This document shows, piece after piece, positions 36,320-45,378 of a stretch of DNA of 64,000 bases. The notes under the pieces were generated by a model. It ran no database searches and was not told the origin of the DNA. It was given only the letters and a program-made list of their open reading frames with translations. Source of the stretch: an uncultured Bacteroides sp. (lineage in GTDB: Bacteria > Bacteroidota > Bacteroidia > Bacteroidales > Bacteroidaceae). Made by a program: the position numbers and the translations under genes. Positions within the stretch are counted from its first letter, which is position 1. The number at the start of each line of letters is the position of its first letter. Where the stretch lies: assembly GCA_937890825.1 (NCBI GenBank), contig CALADS010000074.1:186001-250000 (forward strand), read 5' to 3'.

Positions 36320-37921
36320 TTAAAATGCGAGCATCATACGGAAATAGCCGGCTCTGGAACCACGTTCACAAATAATGGTATAACGTCCACCATCCATACC
36401 GTGTGTCCACTGGAACGTAGCAGAACGCTGTGTGCTGCTCCAAAAATGATTAGTAAGAGCATTAGCGTCTACAGAAGTCATTTCATCGCCCGAAACTTTC
36501 AACAAATTAGGATTGATAACGCCCAATGCCTTGGCCACAGTATCCCAGCACATGATAGAAGGCAGATACCAAGGAGTGGTAACAGCCGGTACAGGTACTT
36601 CTTCACGATAAGCCATGATATGCTTATAGGCCCAGTCGCAAGTAGCCGGCTGGCCCATGCCTTCATAACACATGGTCAGCAGTTGTGTATTGTTATAACC
36701 CATCAATGCAGGGAATACTTTAGACGCATCATTCTTATTGGCATCGCGTTCCGTATTACAGCCCACAAACTTGTCCATCCAAGCTTCTTCTTTCGTAAAC
36801 CAATCTGAATAATTTCCCTCCTTACCCGAGTGGAACATATGCGTAGCATAACCCTCCACTACGGAGTTTTTCAATGACAATACCAATCCGTGTACACAAG
36901 CCGGATAATCGCGACGCAAGGCATCATTGGCTTCGGTATTGTTACCTGGATGCGTAACCGAGGGCTGAGGATTGCCTACATGGCATACAATACCGATGGC
37001 ATTTTCCGGGGCTGTTTCGGCATCTTTAGACACCAGCTTGCCGTCGGCACAGAAATAGTCGCCCACCTGCAAAGCGTGTTCTATCTTGCTTTCATCCTTG
37101 ATAGTGTACAGCTTGGCCGTTCCCGATTCCAGCGTACCTTTGGCTTCGTATTCCATTTCACCTACTCCGGTGTATGTACCCTTAATGGTGAATTCCTTGT
37201 TCGGATTTACCAGGAAGCGGTAGGTATCGGTAGATTCCTGATAGTAGGCAGTGGCAGCGGCATTGTTCAGCGTAAAGGAACCGGCCTTTAGCGGCAACTG
37301 ATAATCGGCCACTTCCACATTGGTAAAGTGATACGTCAGTTTCGGCATCTTTACCACAGCCAATGCCATTTCGTGTTTCATGTCGAAAGCTATCTGTCCT
37401 TTCAGACGGTCGCCTTTCACAGTACCCACACTGGTCATCAAGTCGTACTTGGTATAGTCGCCTTCTCCCTGATTAGCACCCACCGTCCACTTAGCCACGT
37501 AAGCTTCAAAAGGCTTGGCACTGGTAGCATCGAACTGTACATTCTTGTTGTAGGGATAATAAGCATAGAACTGCATTTTCTGGAACTGAGAACCCTTGTA
37601 TTCGATGGGGTCGCCGTCGTCGGTCAGTTCCCACACACCATCCTGCAGGGTGAACTTGCGGTTATTGATGTCAGAAACCACCGCATCGCCACGCACGGCA
37701 AAGATACCGATTTCGTCACCGTTGGTAAAGCGGGTGGCATAGCCCGATTCCACCGCACGGGTAGCACCGTCGGCATGGGTAAAACCTTCATCGGTTACAC
37801 TGATCTGGAATCCTTTCAGAGCATCCTGGTTGTCCAAGGCTGCTTCCTCATCCTGAGAACAAGAAGCCAGCAATGCGGCTCCGGCCAGGAAGAACATGGA
37901 TATATAGTTATTCACTTTCAT
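36320..37921 (-). CDS. Fimbrillin-family surface lipoprotein, large
   Basis: Lipoprotein with lipobox LLASCSQ near residue 20 and an Mfa-like/fimbrillin-type N-terminal half (ATRFTNGDEIGIFAV, FYAYYPYN, AFDMKHEMALAVVKMP). The C-terminal part (about 300-533) is different, and its HFWSSTQRS resembles a FISUMP/lectin-like fold, perhaps a carbohydrate-binding module. The start at 37921 gives 533 residues; an earlier ATG at 37951 would precede the signal by ten residues. Position inside the PUL operon suggests a surface glycan-binding protein rather than a structural fimbria, but this is inference. Confidence 0.75.
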   Translation of the reverse strand: MKVNNYISMFFLAGAALLASCSQDEEAALDNQDALKGFQISVTDEGFTHADGATRAVESGYATRFTNGDEIGIFAVRGDAVVSDINNRKFTLQDGVWELTDDGDPIEYKGSQFQKMQFYAYYPYNKNVQFDATSAKPFEAYVAKWTVGANQGEGDYTKYDLMTSVGTVKGDRLKGQIAFDMKHEMALAVVKMPKLTYHFTNVEVADYQLPLKAGSFTLNNAAATAYYQESTDTYRFLVNPNKEFTIKGTYTGVGEMEYEAKGTLESGTAKLYTIKDESKIEHALQVGDYFCADGKLVSKDAETAPENAIGIVCHVGNPQPSVTHPGNNTEANDALRRDYPACVHGLVLSLKNSVVEGYATHMFHSGKEGNYSDWFTKEEAWMDKFVGCNTERDANKNDASKVFPALMGYNNTQLLTMCYEGMGQPATCDWAYKHIMAYREEVPVPAVTTPWYLPSIMCWDTVAKALGVINPNLLKVSGDEMTSVDANALTNHFWSSTQRSATFQWTHGMDGGRYTIICERGSRAGYFRMMLAF

Positions 37922-37971
37922 AAAAATTCTGTTTTTAATATTAGCAATCAATCTGTATAAAAATTAGCCTT

Positions 37972-38985
37972 TTATTTACCTGCCGGTTTCGGGGTAATGG
38001 TCTCTTCGGTAATGTTCCAGTCGGGATTACCTACATCGGTTCCGGTATCGGCCAAGCCCGGGTCGGACGTCATGGGGTCGTTATCCTGGTTGTTCCAGCC
38101 GTTAATCTGGGTTTCTTCTGTAATAGTCAGCTGATATTTGTTATCGGTATACTTATTGGCTTTGATGATGTAATTATAAGAATAGCCGGATTTCAATTCA
38201 GTGAGGTTGGCAAATTCTGCTTCATACAAGTAACCGTTCATGCGAGCCTGGATGGTTACCTTATCCTGCACCTGCTGAGGCAGCAGAATAGCCTGGATGG
38301 TGTAGTTGTCGGCCTCGCCCACATTTTCCCACAAGATATCGTCCTCGGCAGTCACCGGTTCTTCGCTTACGGTAGTTTCTCCGGTAGCAGGATTAAAGGT
38401 ACCCTGATTCTTCACACCAATCAGGTAGCAGGTAATGTCGTTCAGTTCTACCCCCTCGCCTGCCTGGAACTGGATTTTAATGCGGCTCATCACATGATTG
38501 AAAGCCAGCTTTACATTGGGATTCTGTGAAGTGGCCTTGCCCGTGGCATACAGATAATCTATCTGCGCGCGGTCTTTGGCAGTGGCCTGGAACGGACTGG
38601 CTGTAGATACCTCTACCGGCGACAACTCTTCGCCGGAATTTCCCCGGAACGGAGCATAAGCCACTACATCGTACTCGGCTGAGCCCAATACCCAGATCTC
38701 TCTAAGGGTGCCTTCCTTAGCTTCAAAACTACCTTCTCCTTTATAAAGGTAATTCACATTCGTCTGATTGTCTCCGCAAGTGATACCTACTGAATCACCC
38801 ACTTCCCAAGCAGTTTCCGTGGCACGAGTCAAAAGCTCGCTACTCTCATGATTGTTAATCACTGCACTGAAAGAAACCTTCGCTCCGGCATCACCCTCAA
38901 ATTTGATGTCAGACTCTTTCAGTTCATTGCTACATCCTGCCAACAATAATAAGGCAACTGCAGCGGTTACATAGTTCTTTTTCAT
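37972..38985 (-). CDS. Fimbrillin-family lipoprotein, small; first gene of the operon
   Basis: A 337-residue lipoprotein with lipobox LLAGCSN at about 15-21. It has the Mfa-like pattern: AWEVGDSVGITCGD, a middle YDVVAYAPFRGN, and FNHVMSRIKIQF, the block that follows the fimbrillin hinge. It ends in an acidic linker and Pro-rich tail. It leads the seven-gene operon after a leader of about 200 nt. A role as surface glycan-binding protein is suggested by context only. Confidence 0.78.
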   Translation of the reverse strand: MKKNYVTAAVALLLLAGCSNELKESDIKFEGDAGAKVSFSAVINNHESSELLTRATETAWEVGDSVGITCGDNQTNVNYLYKGEGSFEAKEGTLREIWVLGSAEYDVVAYAPFRGNSGEELSPVEVSTASPFQATAKDRAQIDYLYATGKATSQNPNVKLAFNHVMSRIKIQFQAGEGVELNDITCYLIGVKNQGTFNPATGETTVSEEPVTAEDDILWENVGEADNYTIQAILLPQQVQDKVTIQARMNGYLYEAEFANLTELKSGYSYNYIIKANKYTDNKYQLTITEETQINGWNNQDNDPMTSDPGLADTGTDVGNPDWNITEETITPKPAGK

Positions 38986-39056
38986 ACCATGTCTTTTAAA
39001 GTTAAACGTACATTTATTTTTAGTTTGGATAATTCATTCAACCACAAAACGACAAA

Positions 39057-39080
39057 GCCGGAATCATACTCTGTTCCGGC
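39057..39080 (-). promoter_or_regulatory. Leader hairpin of the SusCD operon, possible attenuator
   Basis: GCCGGAA and TTCCGGC form a 7-bp stem with a 10-nt loop on the minus strand, followed by TTTGTCGTTTTG. It lies inside the leader, about 70 nt before the first start codon. It could act as an attenuator or as a processing site. Confidence 0.5.
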
Positions 39081-39193
39081 ATCACTGATAAAAAAAATAA
39101 GTTGTTTTCCATCACGTATTTCATTTTTCTGGTTACACAAAAAACTGCATACAGGGAACCTTTCTCCGCCCGATTCCCTTATTAATTATTTGG

Positions 39194-39201
39194 CAAATAT
39201 A
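39194..39201 (-). promoter_or_regulatory. -7 box of the SusCD/PL11 operon
   Basis: The minus strand reads TATATTTG. No -33 TTTG is present. The shared element begins exactly 27 nt upstream. Confidence 0.6.
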
Positions 39202-39227
39202 ATAACAGGTGTTAAAAAAGCGCCTAA

Positions 39228-39252
39228 AATATCGTACACAAACATGGAAAAA
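39228..39252. promoter_or_regulatory. Candidate HTCS operator, copy 2 (SusCD operon promoter)
   Basis: The plus strand reads AATATCGTACA, four bases, then CATGGA and AAAA. It matches copy 1 at 19 of 21 positions and stands in the same orientation and distance from its -7 box. Confidence 0.7.
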
Positions 39253-39373
39253 CTAACACCTTGCACGAAATTCCATTTATTTTTCCCTTTTTACAGCCTG
39301 CCAGAGGGGTCGGAAACGCATCTGAAAGGCAATAGAAGCGCAACAGCTCGGTATGAGATTAGGAGAGGGTGCC

Positions 39374-42319
39374 TTAAAGGCGGAATACCAACACGCCTGC
39401 CGTAGGTATCTTAGGAGTGCCTATCAGCACTTGGGCACCTTTGGGCAAAGAGAAAGTATAAGGCGAGTCGCCGTAGTTCAGCACAATGCCTAGGCCGTTG
39501 CGATACTCCAAAGTCACCCCATAGGGCAAATCCATTACCGGGATGTTCCATTCGGCATATAGCCTTTTCAGTAAATCTTTTTCAAAGTCCCCTTCGCGGC
39601 TGTCCACTCCTACATACGTTATGGTGCCTTGCCCCAAGCGGCGGAAAGTGACTGCCGGTGCCCCTTCATAGAACTCATCGGTATAGGTGGCCCACACCTG
39701 AGCATCGGAAGCCGGTTTCAGCACTTCTCCCCACGTGTTCCAGATATAGGTCTTATCTTTCATCACCATCTTTCCCGGATTTTCGGGCAGCAGCAGGTCA
39801 TAAAAGTCCAGGGCATTGCCTGTGAGCGGGGCCAGCATAGCCCCGAAAGGAATTTCCGGCAACCGCCCGTAACGGTCTTTCTGGGCCGTGCGGCAGGTCA
39901 ATACCAGATTCCCCCCCTGCTTTACATAAGCTATCCAGCGATTTACCAATGCAGAATCGGCCATCTGATAAGCCGGAGCTATCACCACAGGATAATCAGA
40001 GAAGTTTTTAGATTCGGATATAAAGTCGACCGGAGCCCCGAACGATTTCAACGCACGGTAATACTTCTCAATATGCCCCAAGGTGTTCCAGGTATGGTTT
40101 TGCTTCTGCCGTTCGATGCTCCAGCTATTCTCGTGATTGAAGAGAATGGCCGTACGGCGCGCCTTATAGTCGGCCGGTTTATGTTCGCGCGGTGCCGACA
40201 GCGAACGTAAAGCACGAATTTCTTCCATAAAGGTCGCAAATTCCCGTCCGCCGGGAGTCACCGTCACCCCGTCGGTGCCCACAATGCCGTAATGATACTG
40301 TTCGGTGCCATACAGAGGCTGTCTGAACCGATACGTGCAGATAAAATCACTGCCACCTGCAAACACACTCCACAGCCACAGACGCACCGCACCGGGAAGC
40401 GGCTGAGGATTGATGCTTCCCCAGTTTACCTGTCCGGGCTGAAGCTCCATAACCCCGTAACTGCCCTGAATGGGACGGAAGAAATCATTAGCCCAAGCTA
40501 TGCGCAAGGGATTGCCCACCCGGTAGCCCCTGCGGCCAATTCCTTCGTTGTCGCCATACACCATATAGCGCGTATAGCTCTGGAAATCCATGGAAGGGCT
40601 GCCGCCGATATGTCCCTCTTCATAGTTAGGGATATAATTGGTAGTTACCCATTGATTCACGGCATATTTCTTAATCAGCTTGCACTGTTCATCCAGAAAT
40701 TCATTGGTCTGCGAGGCTGCAAAACGCCGGTAATCCAATATCTGATGATGGTTCATAAACATTTGCGCCCGCTTGGGAAGGGTGATTTCATCAAACGAAG
40801 CATATACCTCGCTCCAGAAAGAAGTGCCCCAGGCCTCGTTCAGCAGACGGATGTTGCCGGTATACTTCCTCCGAAGAAAATCGCGGAATCCCTGTTGGGC
40901 AGCAGCATTATAGTCGAACTGCACGGCAGGCTCGTTATCAAGCTGCCAGCCGATGATGCGGGGGTCATTGCCATAATGCTTGGCCAGTTGCTCTATCATG
41001 CGGTATGACAACTTACGGTAGAGCGGCGATGAAAAAGAAGCGTGTTGGCGTGCGCCGTGATCCAATACCGTGCCATCTTCGTTTTTCAACAAGATTTCCG
41101 GATATTTACGGCTCAGCCACACAGGGGGTGTGGCCGTAGAAGTACACATAATCACCTTTAAATCATACTTGGCTGCCAGTTCCACCGCCCTATCCAGCCA
41201 GGAGAAATCATAACGGCCTTCTTCGGGTTCCAACTGTGCCCAAGCGAATTCTGCAAAATGGGTAAACTCAAAGCCCATTTCGCGCATCTTGCGGAAATCC
41301 CGTTCCCATTGGCTCTCATCCCAATGTTCGGGATAATAATAAGCTCCTGTCACGGTCAGGTCGCGGTCGGCAAACCAGGCGTTTCTCTTCAAGCCCTCTA
41401 CTACCGAAGCGTCTACCTGAAAAGCGGTGCCGTGACGGATGCCCTGCGGAAAAGATACTTTATCGGAAATATCCTCCCAGGTCTGTCCATGGTCTAGCGA
41501 GCGCACCGCTCCATAGCGATGGTCGCGATACTTATCAAAATACACATACAGCGTGTCGCCCACAAAAAGCGGTGCGGGTCCCTCGGCCCAATACTTTCCG
41601 GTAATGGGTGCAGACACCTGGGTAGGGAATCCCTGCGAGAGCTTCTTTACGCGCGTCACCCGCAAGTTTTTCTCTGGCGGATTGGAGTTCTCGTTTTTCA
41701 GCACCATAATCAGGTCTTTATGCTTGGGGTCTTTCACAATGGCTGCATCGATGACGCTGAAATCGGGATTAAAGAACATCCCGGTGTCCGAGAACGTCTG
41801 AAAATCTTTCGTAGTGACATAATAGATGCGGTGGTTCAGCCCTTTTTCGCTGGGGCTGGTGGGTACTTCCTTGTGCCGCCCCGGAATGGTAGTGGCCCAA
41901 AAGATGTAAAAGGTACGGGATGCTTCGTCGTAAAAGAGTTCTGGTGCCCAGCAGTTATGGGCCTGCGGTTCGTGCATCATCACCGGAATGGCACGCTGTT
42001 CGCTCCAGTTCACCAAATCGCGCGACGAGGCATAGCCTATGATGCGGTCGGTCCAACTAGAAGTCCACACCATGTGGAATGTACCATCCGGTCCCTGACA
42101 GATACTGGGATCGCGCATTAGTTTATCTTTGCCTATTATTGGAGTAAGAAAAGAGGCACCGTCCCTCAAGGGTTTCCAATTCAAACCATCATAACTATAT
42201 GCCAAATGAAGCCCATCTGTGCTGTTGCCTACAAAATACGAGAATAAATATGCCTTGCTTGTGGCCATAGACATCAGAGAAGAAAGGCAAAAAAACAGTG
42301 TTACAAATAAGTTTTTCAT
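39374..42319 (-). CDS. GH43-like / GH42 fusion, probable side-chain hydrolase
   Basis: A 981-residue secreted protein with two catalytic modules. Residues about 20-310 are a five-bladed GH43-type domain with the expected triad: Asp70 (LMRDPSI), Asp191 (SVIDAAI) and Glu246 (WAEGPAP), suggesting arabinosidase or galactosidase activity. Residues about 328-981 are a GH42 beta-galactosidase with acid/base Glu463 (QLDNEP) and nucleophile Glu625 (VMELQPG), followed by a trimer-type Rossmann domain and a small beta domain. Signal peptide about 1-19. The likely substrate is (arabino)galactan side chains of RG-I. The gene has its own promoter and stands alone. Confidence 0.88.
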   Translation of the reverse strand: MKNLFVTLFFCLSSLMSMATSKAYLFSYFVGNSTDGLHLAYSYDGLNWKPLRDGASFLTPIIGKDKLMRDPSICQGPDGTFHMVWTSSWTDRIIGYASSRDLVNWSEQRAIPVMMHEPQAHNCWAPELFYDEASRTFYIFWATTIPGRHKEVPTSPSEKGLNHRIYYVTTKDFQTFSDTGMFFNPDFSVIDAAIVKDPKHKDLIMVLKNENSNPPEKNLRVTRVKKLSQGFPTQVSAPITGKYWAEGPAPLFVGDTLYVYFDKYRDHRYGAVRSLDHGQTWEDISDKVSFPQGIRHGTAFQVDASVVEGLKRNAWFADRDLTVTGAYYYPEHWDESQWERDFRKMREMGFEFTHFAEFAWAQLEPEEGRYDFSWLDRAVELAAKYDLKVIMCTSTATPPVWLSRKYPEILLKNEDGTVLDHGARQHASFSSPLYRKLSYRMIEQLAKHYGNDPRIIGWQLDNEPAVQFDYNAAAQQGFRDFLRRKYTGNIRLLNEAWGTSFWSEVYASFDEITLPKRAQMFMNHHQILDYRRFAASQTNEFLDEQCKLIKKYAVNQWVTTNYIPNYEEGHIGGSPSMDFQSYTRYMVYGDNEGIGRRGYRVGNPLRIAWANDFFRPIQGSYGVMELQPGQVNWGSINPQPLPGAVRLWLWSVFAGGSDFICTYRFRQPLYGTEQYHYGIVGTDGVTVTPGGREFATFMEEIRALRSLSAPREHKPADYKARRTAILFNHENSWSIERQKQNHTWNTLGHIEKYYRALKSFGAPVDFISESKNFSDYPVVIAPAYQMADSALVNRWIAYVKQGGNLVLTCRTAQKDRYGRLPEIPFGAMLAPLTGNALDFYDLLLPENPGKMVMKDKTYIWNTWGEVLKPASDAQVWATYTDEFYEGAPAVTFRRLGQGTITYVGVDSREGDFEKDLLKRLYAEWNIPVMDLPYGVTLEYRNGLGIVLNYGDSPYTFSLPKGAQVLIGTPKIPTAGVLVFRL

Positions 42320-42351
42320 AATGATCAGTCAAGATTATAAATCAATTTATG

Positions 42352-42359
42352 CAAATGTA
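42352..42359 (-). promoter_or_regulatory. -7 box of GH43-GH42 gene
   Basis: The minus strand reads TACATTTG, about 33 nt before the start. Two copies of GCATGGAG (42391 and 42411, 20 bp apart) lie upstream and resemble half of the shared PUL element. Confidence 0.5.
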
Positions 42360-42441
42360 TGTATTCAATTTTGATGACACAAGGAAAGAAGCATGGAGAA
42401 TCTGACTAATGCATGGAGTTTTGTACGGAAACTACAGTAGA

Positions 42442-42463
42442 AACCATCTGTGAATACGATATT
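42442..42463 (-). promoter_or_regulatory. Weaker copy 3 of the candidate HTCS operator
   Basis: Read on the minus strand, AATATCGTA is followed eventually by ATGG at the same spacing as in copies 1 and 2. About 15-16 of 21 positions agree. It faces the plus-strand operon starting at 42563. No consensus -7 box is present at the 27-nt distance; the best candidate is TAATTTAG at 42510, 47 nt away. Confidence 0.45.
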
Positions 42464-42562
42464 CTAGGGAAGTGTACTGAATTCTATTTATTAAATATAG
42501 GAGAATGGCTAATTTAGCAACCAATTAAATTATAGAATAATCACTTATAACCTAATTGACAC

Positions 42563-43822
42563 ATGAATGTACATTCAATAAAAAATGCCATCATCAGTTT
42601 GATGCTTATAGGAACTGCAACTGCCGTTAACTGTCAGGAGTCTCCATCTAAGACATACTGCCTAACAGACGCACCGAGATACAGCGAAGAGTCGGGCTAT
42701 GGATATGACCTTACAGCAACGCCTCAGAAAGGTGATAAAAGACCGTTCTTCTTCTCCGTAAAGGTGCCCGATGGCAACTATAAAGTAACCGTATGCATAG
42801 GAGACAAGAAGAAAGCGGGCATCACCACAGTGAGGGGGGAGTCACGCCGTCTGTTCGTGCAACGGCTACATACCAAAAAAGGAGAGTTCATTGAACAGTC
42901 TTTTCTGGTGAACAAACGGAACCCTCAAATTTCCGCCACTGAATCCGTACATATCAAGCCCCGGGAAAAGTCCAAACTCAATTGGGACAACAAACTGACG
43001 CTGGAGTTCAACGGAGAAGCTCCGGTATGCAAAAGCATCCGCATAGAACCGGCAGATACATCGGCGATAACCGTATTCTTATGTGGAAACAGTACGGTGG
43101 TAGACCAAGACAATGAGCCTTGGGCTAGTTGGGGGCAGATGATTCCCTATTTCTTCAACGAGCAGGTTTGCATAGCCAATTATGCAGAATCCGGCGAATC
43201 GGCCAATACGTTCATTGCTGCGAAACGTCTGAAAAAAGCATTGACGCAAATCAAGAAAGGAGACTACCTGTTTATGGAATTCGGACACAATGACCAGAAG
43301 CAGAAAGGTCCCGGAAAAGGTGCCTACTACTCTTTTTTAACCAGTCTGAAAACTTTTATAGACGAAGCGAGAATGCGGGGAGCATTTCCGGTATTGGTTA
43401 CTCCCACCCAACGAAGAAGTTTCGATGAAAACGGTCGTATACGCGATACTCATGAAGACTATCCCGAGGCTATGAGATGGCTGGCTGCCAAAGAGAATGT
43501 GCCTTTGATAGACTTGAATGAAATGACGCGCACCCTCTATGAGGCACTAGGCAAGGAAACTTCGAAAAAAGCATTCGTACACTACCCTGCGGGTACCTAT
43601 CCCGGACAGGTCAAGGCGTTTGCAGACAATACACACTTCAACCCTTATGGTGCCTATCAGATAGCACAATGTGTCTTGGAAGGCATAAAAAAAGCTGTAC
43701 CCGAATTGGCCAGTTACCTGAAAACAATCGTAACGTATGACCCTGCACATCCGGACGATGTGAACACATTCCGATGGGATGAGTCACCCTTTACGGAAAT
43801 AGAAAAGCCGGACGGTAATTAA
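42563..43822 (+). CDS. Rhamnogalacturonan acetylesterase with N-terminal binding domain
   Basis: Second SGNH esterase of the locus (CE12 type), 419 residues, signal peptide about 1-24. Residues 30-165 form a beta-sandwich resembling a galactose-binding module (VPDGNYKVTVCIGD). The esterase domain has Ser177 (LCGNSTVV), FGHNDQKQKGPG and the Asp355/His358 pair (DNTHFNPYG). It removes acetyl groups from RG-I. It starts the tight five-gene degradative operon; the next gene starts 32 bp later, or overlaps by one base if an earlier ATG is used. Confidence 0.92.
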   Translation: MNVHSIKNAIISLMLIGTATAVNCQESPSKTYCLTDAPRYSEESGYGYDLTATPQKGDKRPFFFSVKVPDGNYKVTVCIGDKKKAGITTVRGESRRLFVQRLHTKKGEFIEQSFLVNKRNPQISATESVHIKPREKSKLNWDNKLTLEFNGEAPVCKSIRIEPADTSAITVFLCGNSTVVDQDNEPWASWGQMIPYFFNEQVCIANYAESGESANTFIAAKRLKKALTQIKKGDYLFMEFGHNDQKQKGPGKGAYYSFLTSLKTFIDEARMRGAFPVLVTPTQRRSFDENGRIRDTHEDYPEAMRWLAAKENVPLIDLNEMTRTLYEALGKETSKKAFVHYPAGTYPGQVKAFADNTHFNPYGAYQIAQCVLEGIKKAVPELASYLKTIVTYDPAHPDDVNTFRWDESPFTEIEKPDGN

Positions 43823-43854
43823 TGATGCATGAAGTAATTTCTAAAAGATTTAAG

Positions 43855-45378
43855 ATGAAACTTTACAGGATAGCCACTATGCTGCTTACCGGTATGACGC
43901 TATGGGCTTGCAACACAGAGAAGCAAAACTCCAAGCCGGTGTTTGATTGGGGAAAAGCCACCCAACAGCCCGATATTTCCTGGGCCGACAGTGTGGGAAG
44001 CCGGCAGATGACACAGGCAGGAACGGTGGTAAGTGCCAATGACTTCGGGGCTGTGGCAGACAGCATGGTAATCAGCACAGAAGGGATACAAAAAGCCATA
44101 GACTACTGCCATGAAACAGGGGGAGGAATGGTAACACTGAAACCGGGCTGTTATCAGACAGGAGCCTTGTTCTTAAAGAGCAATGTCCACCTGAAAATCG
44201 ACCGGGGAGTGACGCTGCTGGCCAGCACGGATATGCACGAGTACCCGGAATTCCATTCCAGAATAGCCGGTATAGAAATGGTGTGGCCGGCTGCCGTCAT
44301 CAATATCATCCATGAAAAAAATACATCAGTCAGCGGCGAAGGCACATTGGACTGCCGCGGAAACGGACATTGGGACAGGTACTGGAAAATGCGAAAAGAA
44401 TACGAGGCCAAAGGACTGCGATGGATTGTGGATTATGACTGCAAACGCGTGCGCGGCATCTTGGTGCAAGGAAGTTCAGATGTTACTCTGGAAGGATTCA
44501 CCCTGCTCCGTACCGGCTTTTGGGCTTGCCAAGTACTCTACTCACAGCACTGCACCCTGCGCAGTATAATCATCAACAATAATTTGGGTGGCCATGGCCC
44601 CAGCACAGACGGGATTGACATAGATTCGTCGCGCAATATTCTTATAGAATACTGCAACATAGACTGCAACGACGACAACATCTGCCTGAAAGCCGGACGG
44701 GATGCCGACGGCCTGCGGGTGAACCGCCCTACAGAGAATGTGGTGATACGCCACTGCATAGCACGGAAAGGTGCCGGGCTTATTACCTGCGGCAGCGAAA
44801 CATCGGGCTGCATACGAAACGTACTGGGGCATGACCTAGAAGCGCATGGCACCGCTTCTGTATTGAGACTGAAAAGCGCACTGACCAGAGGAGGCGTCAT
44901 AGAAAACATCTATATGAACCGCATCCGAGCATACCACGTGGGAAGTGTACTGACAGCCGACTTGAACTGGAACCCGGCCTACAGCTACAGCCAATTACCG
45001 GAAGAATATAACAACCGGGAAATTCCTGCGCATTGGAAAGCTATGCTGACTCCTGTGAAACCCGCAGAAAAGGGGTATCCGCATTTCAGAAACGTCTACC
45101 TGTCGCATATAAAAGCAAGCAACGTACAAAAATTTGTGGCAGCATCGGGATGGAACGATGCATTGCGACTGGAAAATTTCTATCTTTACAACATTAAAGC
45201 GCAAACCGGACAGGCCGGTAAAATAATGTATGCAAAGAACTTCCATGCATCGAACATACGGTTAAATGTAAGCAACAAGGATTCTGTCCTGCTGAACCAT
45301 AATGAACAATGTAATATTAAAATAGAATATGCTGAAACGAATATTCATACTGACCCTGCTGGGAATGCTGTGCGCTAA
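43855..45378 (+). CDS. Glycoside hydrolase family 28, galacturonidase-type, altered active-site motif
   Basis: Right-handed parallel beta-helix lipoprotein (lipobox WACN at about 17-20), 507 residues from the start at 43855, chosen because it directly begins the signal; an ATG at 43822 would add eleven residues. GH28 motifs: Thr251-Asp252 in place of NTD, Asp273-Asp274 (NDDNICLKAG), and RLK for RIK. The third motif, normally GHG, reads GAG with Ala307, so the usual His is missing. Deviations here are known for rhamnogalacturonan-active GH28 members, so it probably removes galacturonate from RG-I oligosaccharides. Followed by a 50-bp gene overlap. Confidence 0.88.
   Translation: MKLYRIATMLLTGMTLWACNTEKQNSKPVFDWGKATQQPDISWADSVGSRQMTQAGTVVSANDFGAVADSMVISTEGIQKAIDYCHETGGGMVTLKPGCYQTGALFLKSNVHLKIDRGVTLLASTDMHEYPEFHSRIAGIEMVWPAAVINIIHEKNTSVSGEGTLDCRGNGHWDRYWKMRKEYEAKGLRWIVDYDCKRVRGILVQGSSDVTLEGFTLLRTGFWACQVLYSQHCTLRSIIINNNLGGHGPSTDGIDIDSSRNILIEYCNIDCNDDNICLKAGRDADGLRVNRPTENVVIRHCIARKGAGLITCGSETSGCIRNVLGHDLEAHGTASVLRLKSALTRGGVIENIYMNRIRAYHVGSVLTADLNWNPAYSYSQLPEEYNNREIPAHWKAMLTPVKPAEKGYPHFRNVYLSHIKASNVQKFVAASGWNDALRLENFYLYNIKAQTGQAGKIMYAKNFHASNIRLNVSNKDSVLLNHNEQCNIKIEYAETNIHTDPAGNAVR

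Larger units (their letters stand above)
38986..39373. other. 388-bp regulatory gap upstream of the SusCD operon
   Basis: Contains no supported gene. Read on the minus strand it holds the shared PUL element, a TATATTTG -7 box, a roughly 200-nt leader and a hairpin with a T-rich 3' side. A 138-codon open frame on the plus strand runs through it but has no family features and overlaps the promoter. Confidence 0.75.

Noticed and set aside
38989..39405. 138-codon plus-strand frame in the regulatory gap
   Set aside because: It runs antisense through the predicted promoter, operator and leader of the SusCD operon and into the 3' end of the GH43-GH42 gene, lacks family features and has no signal or clear promoter.
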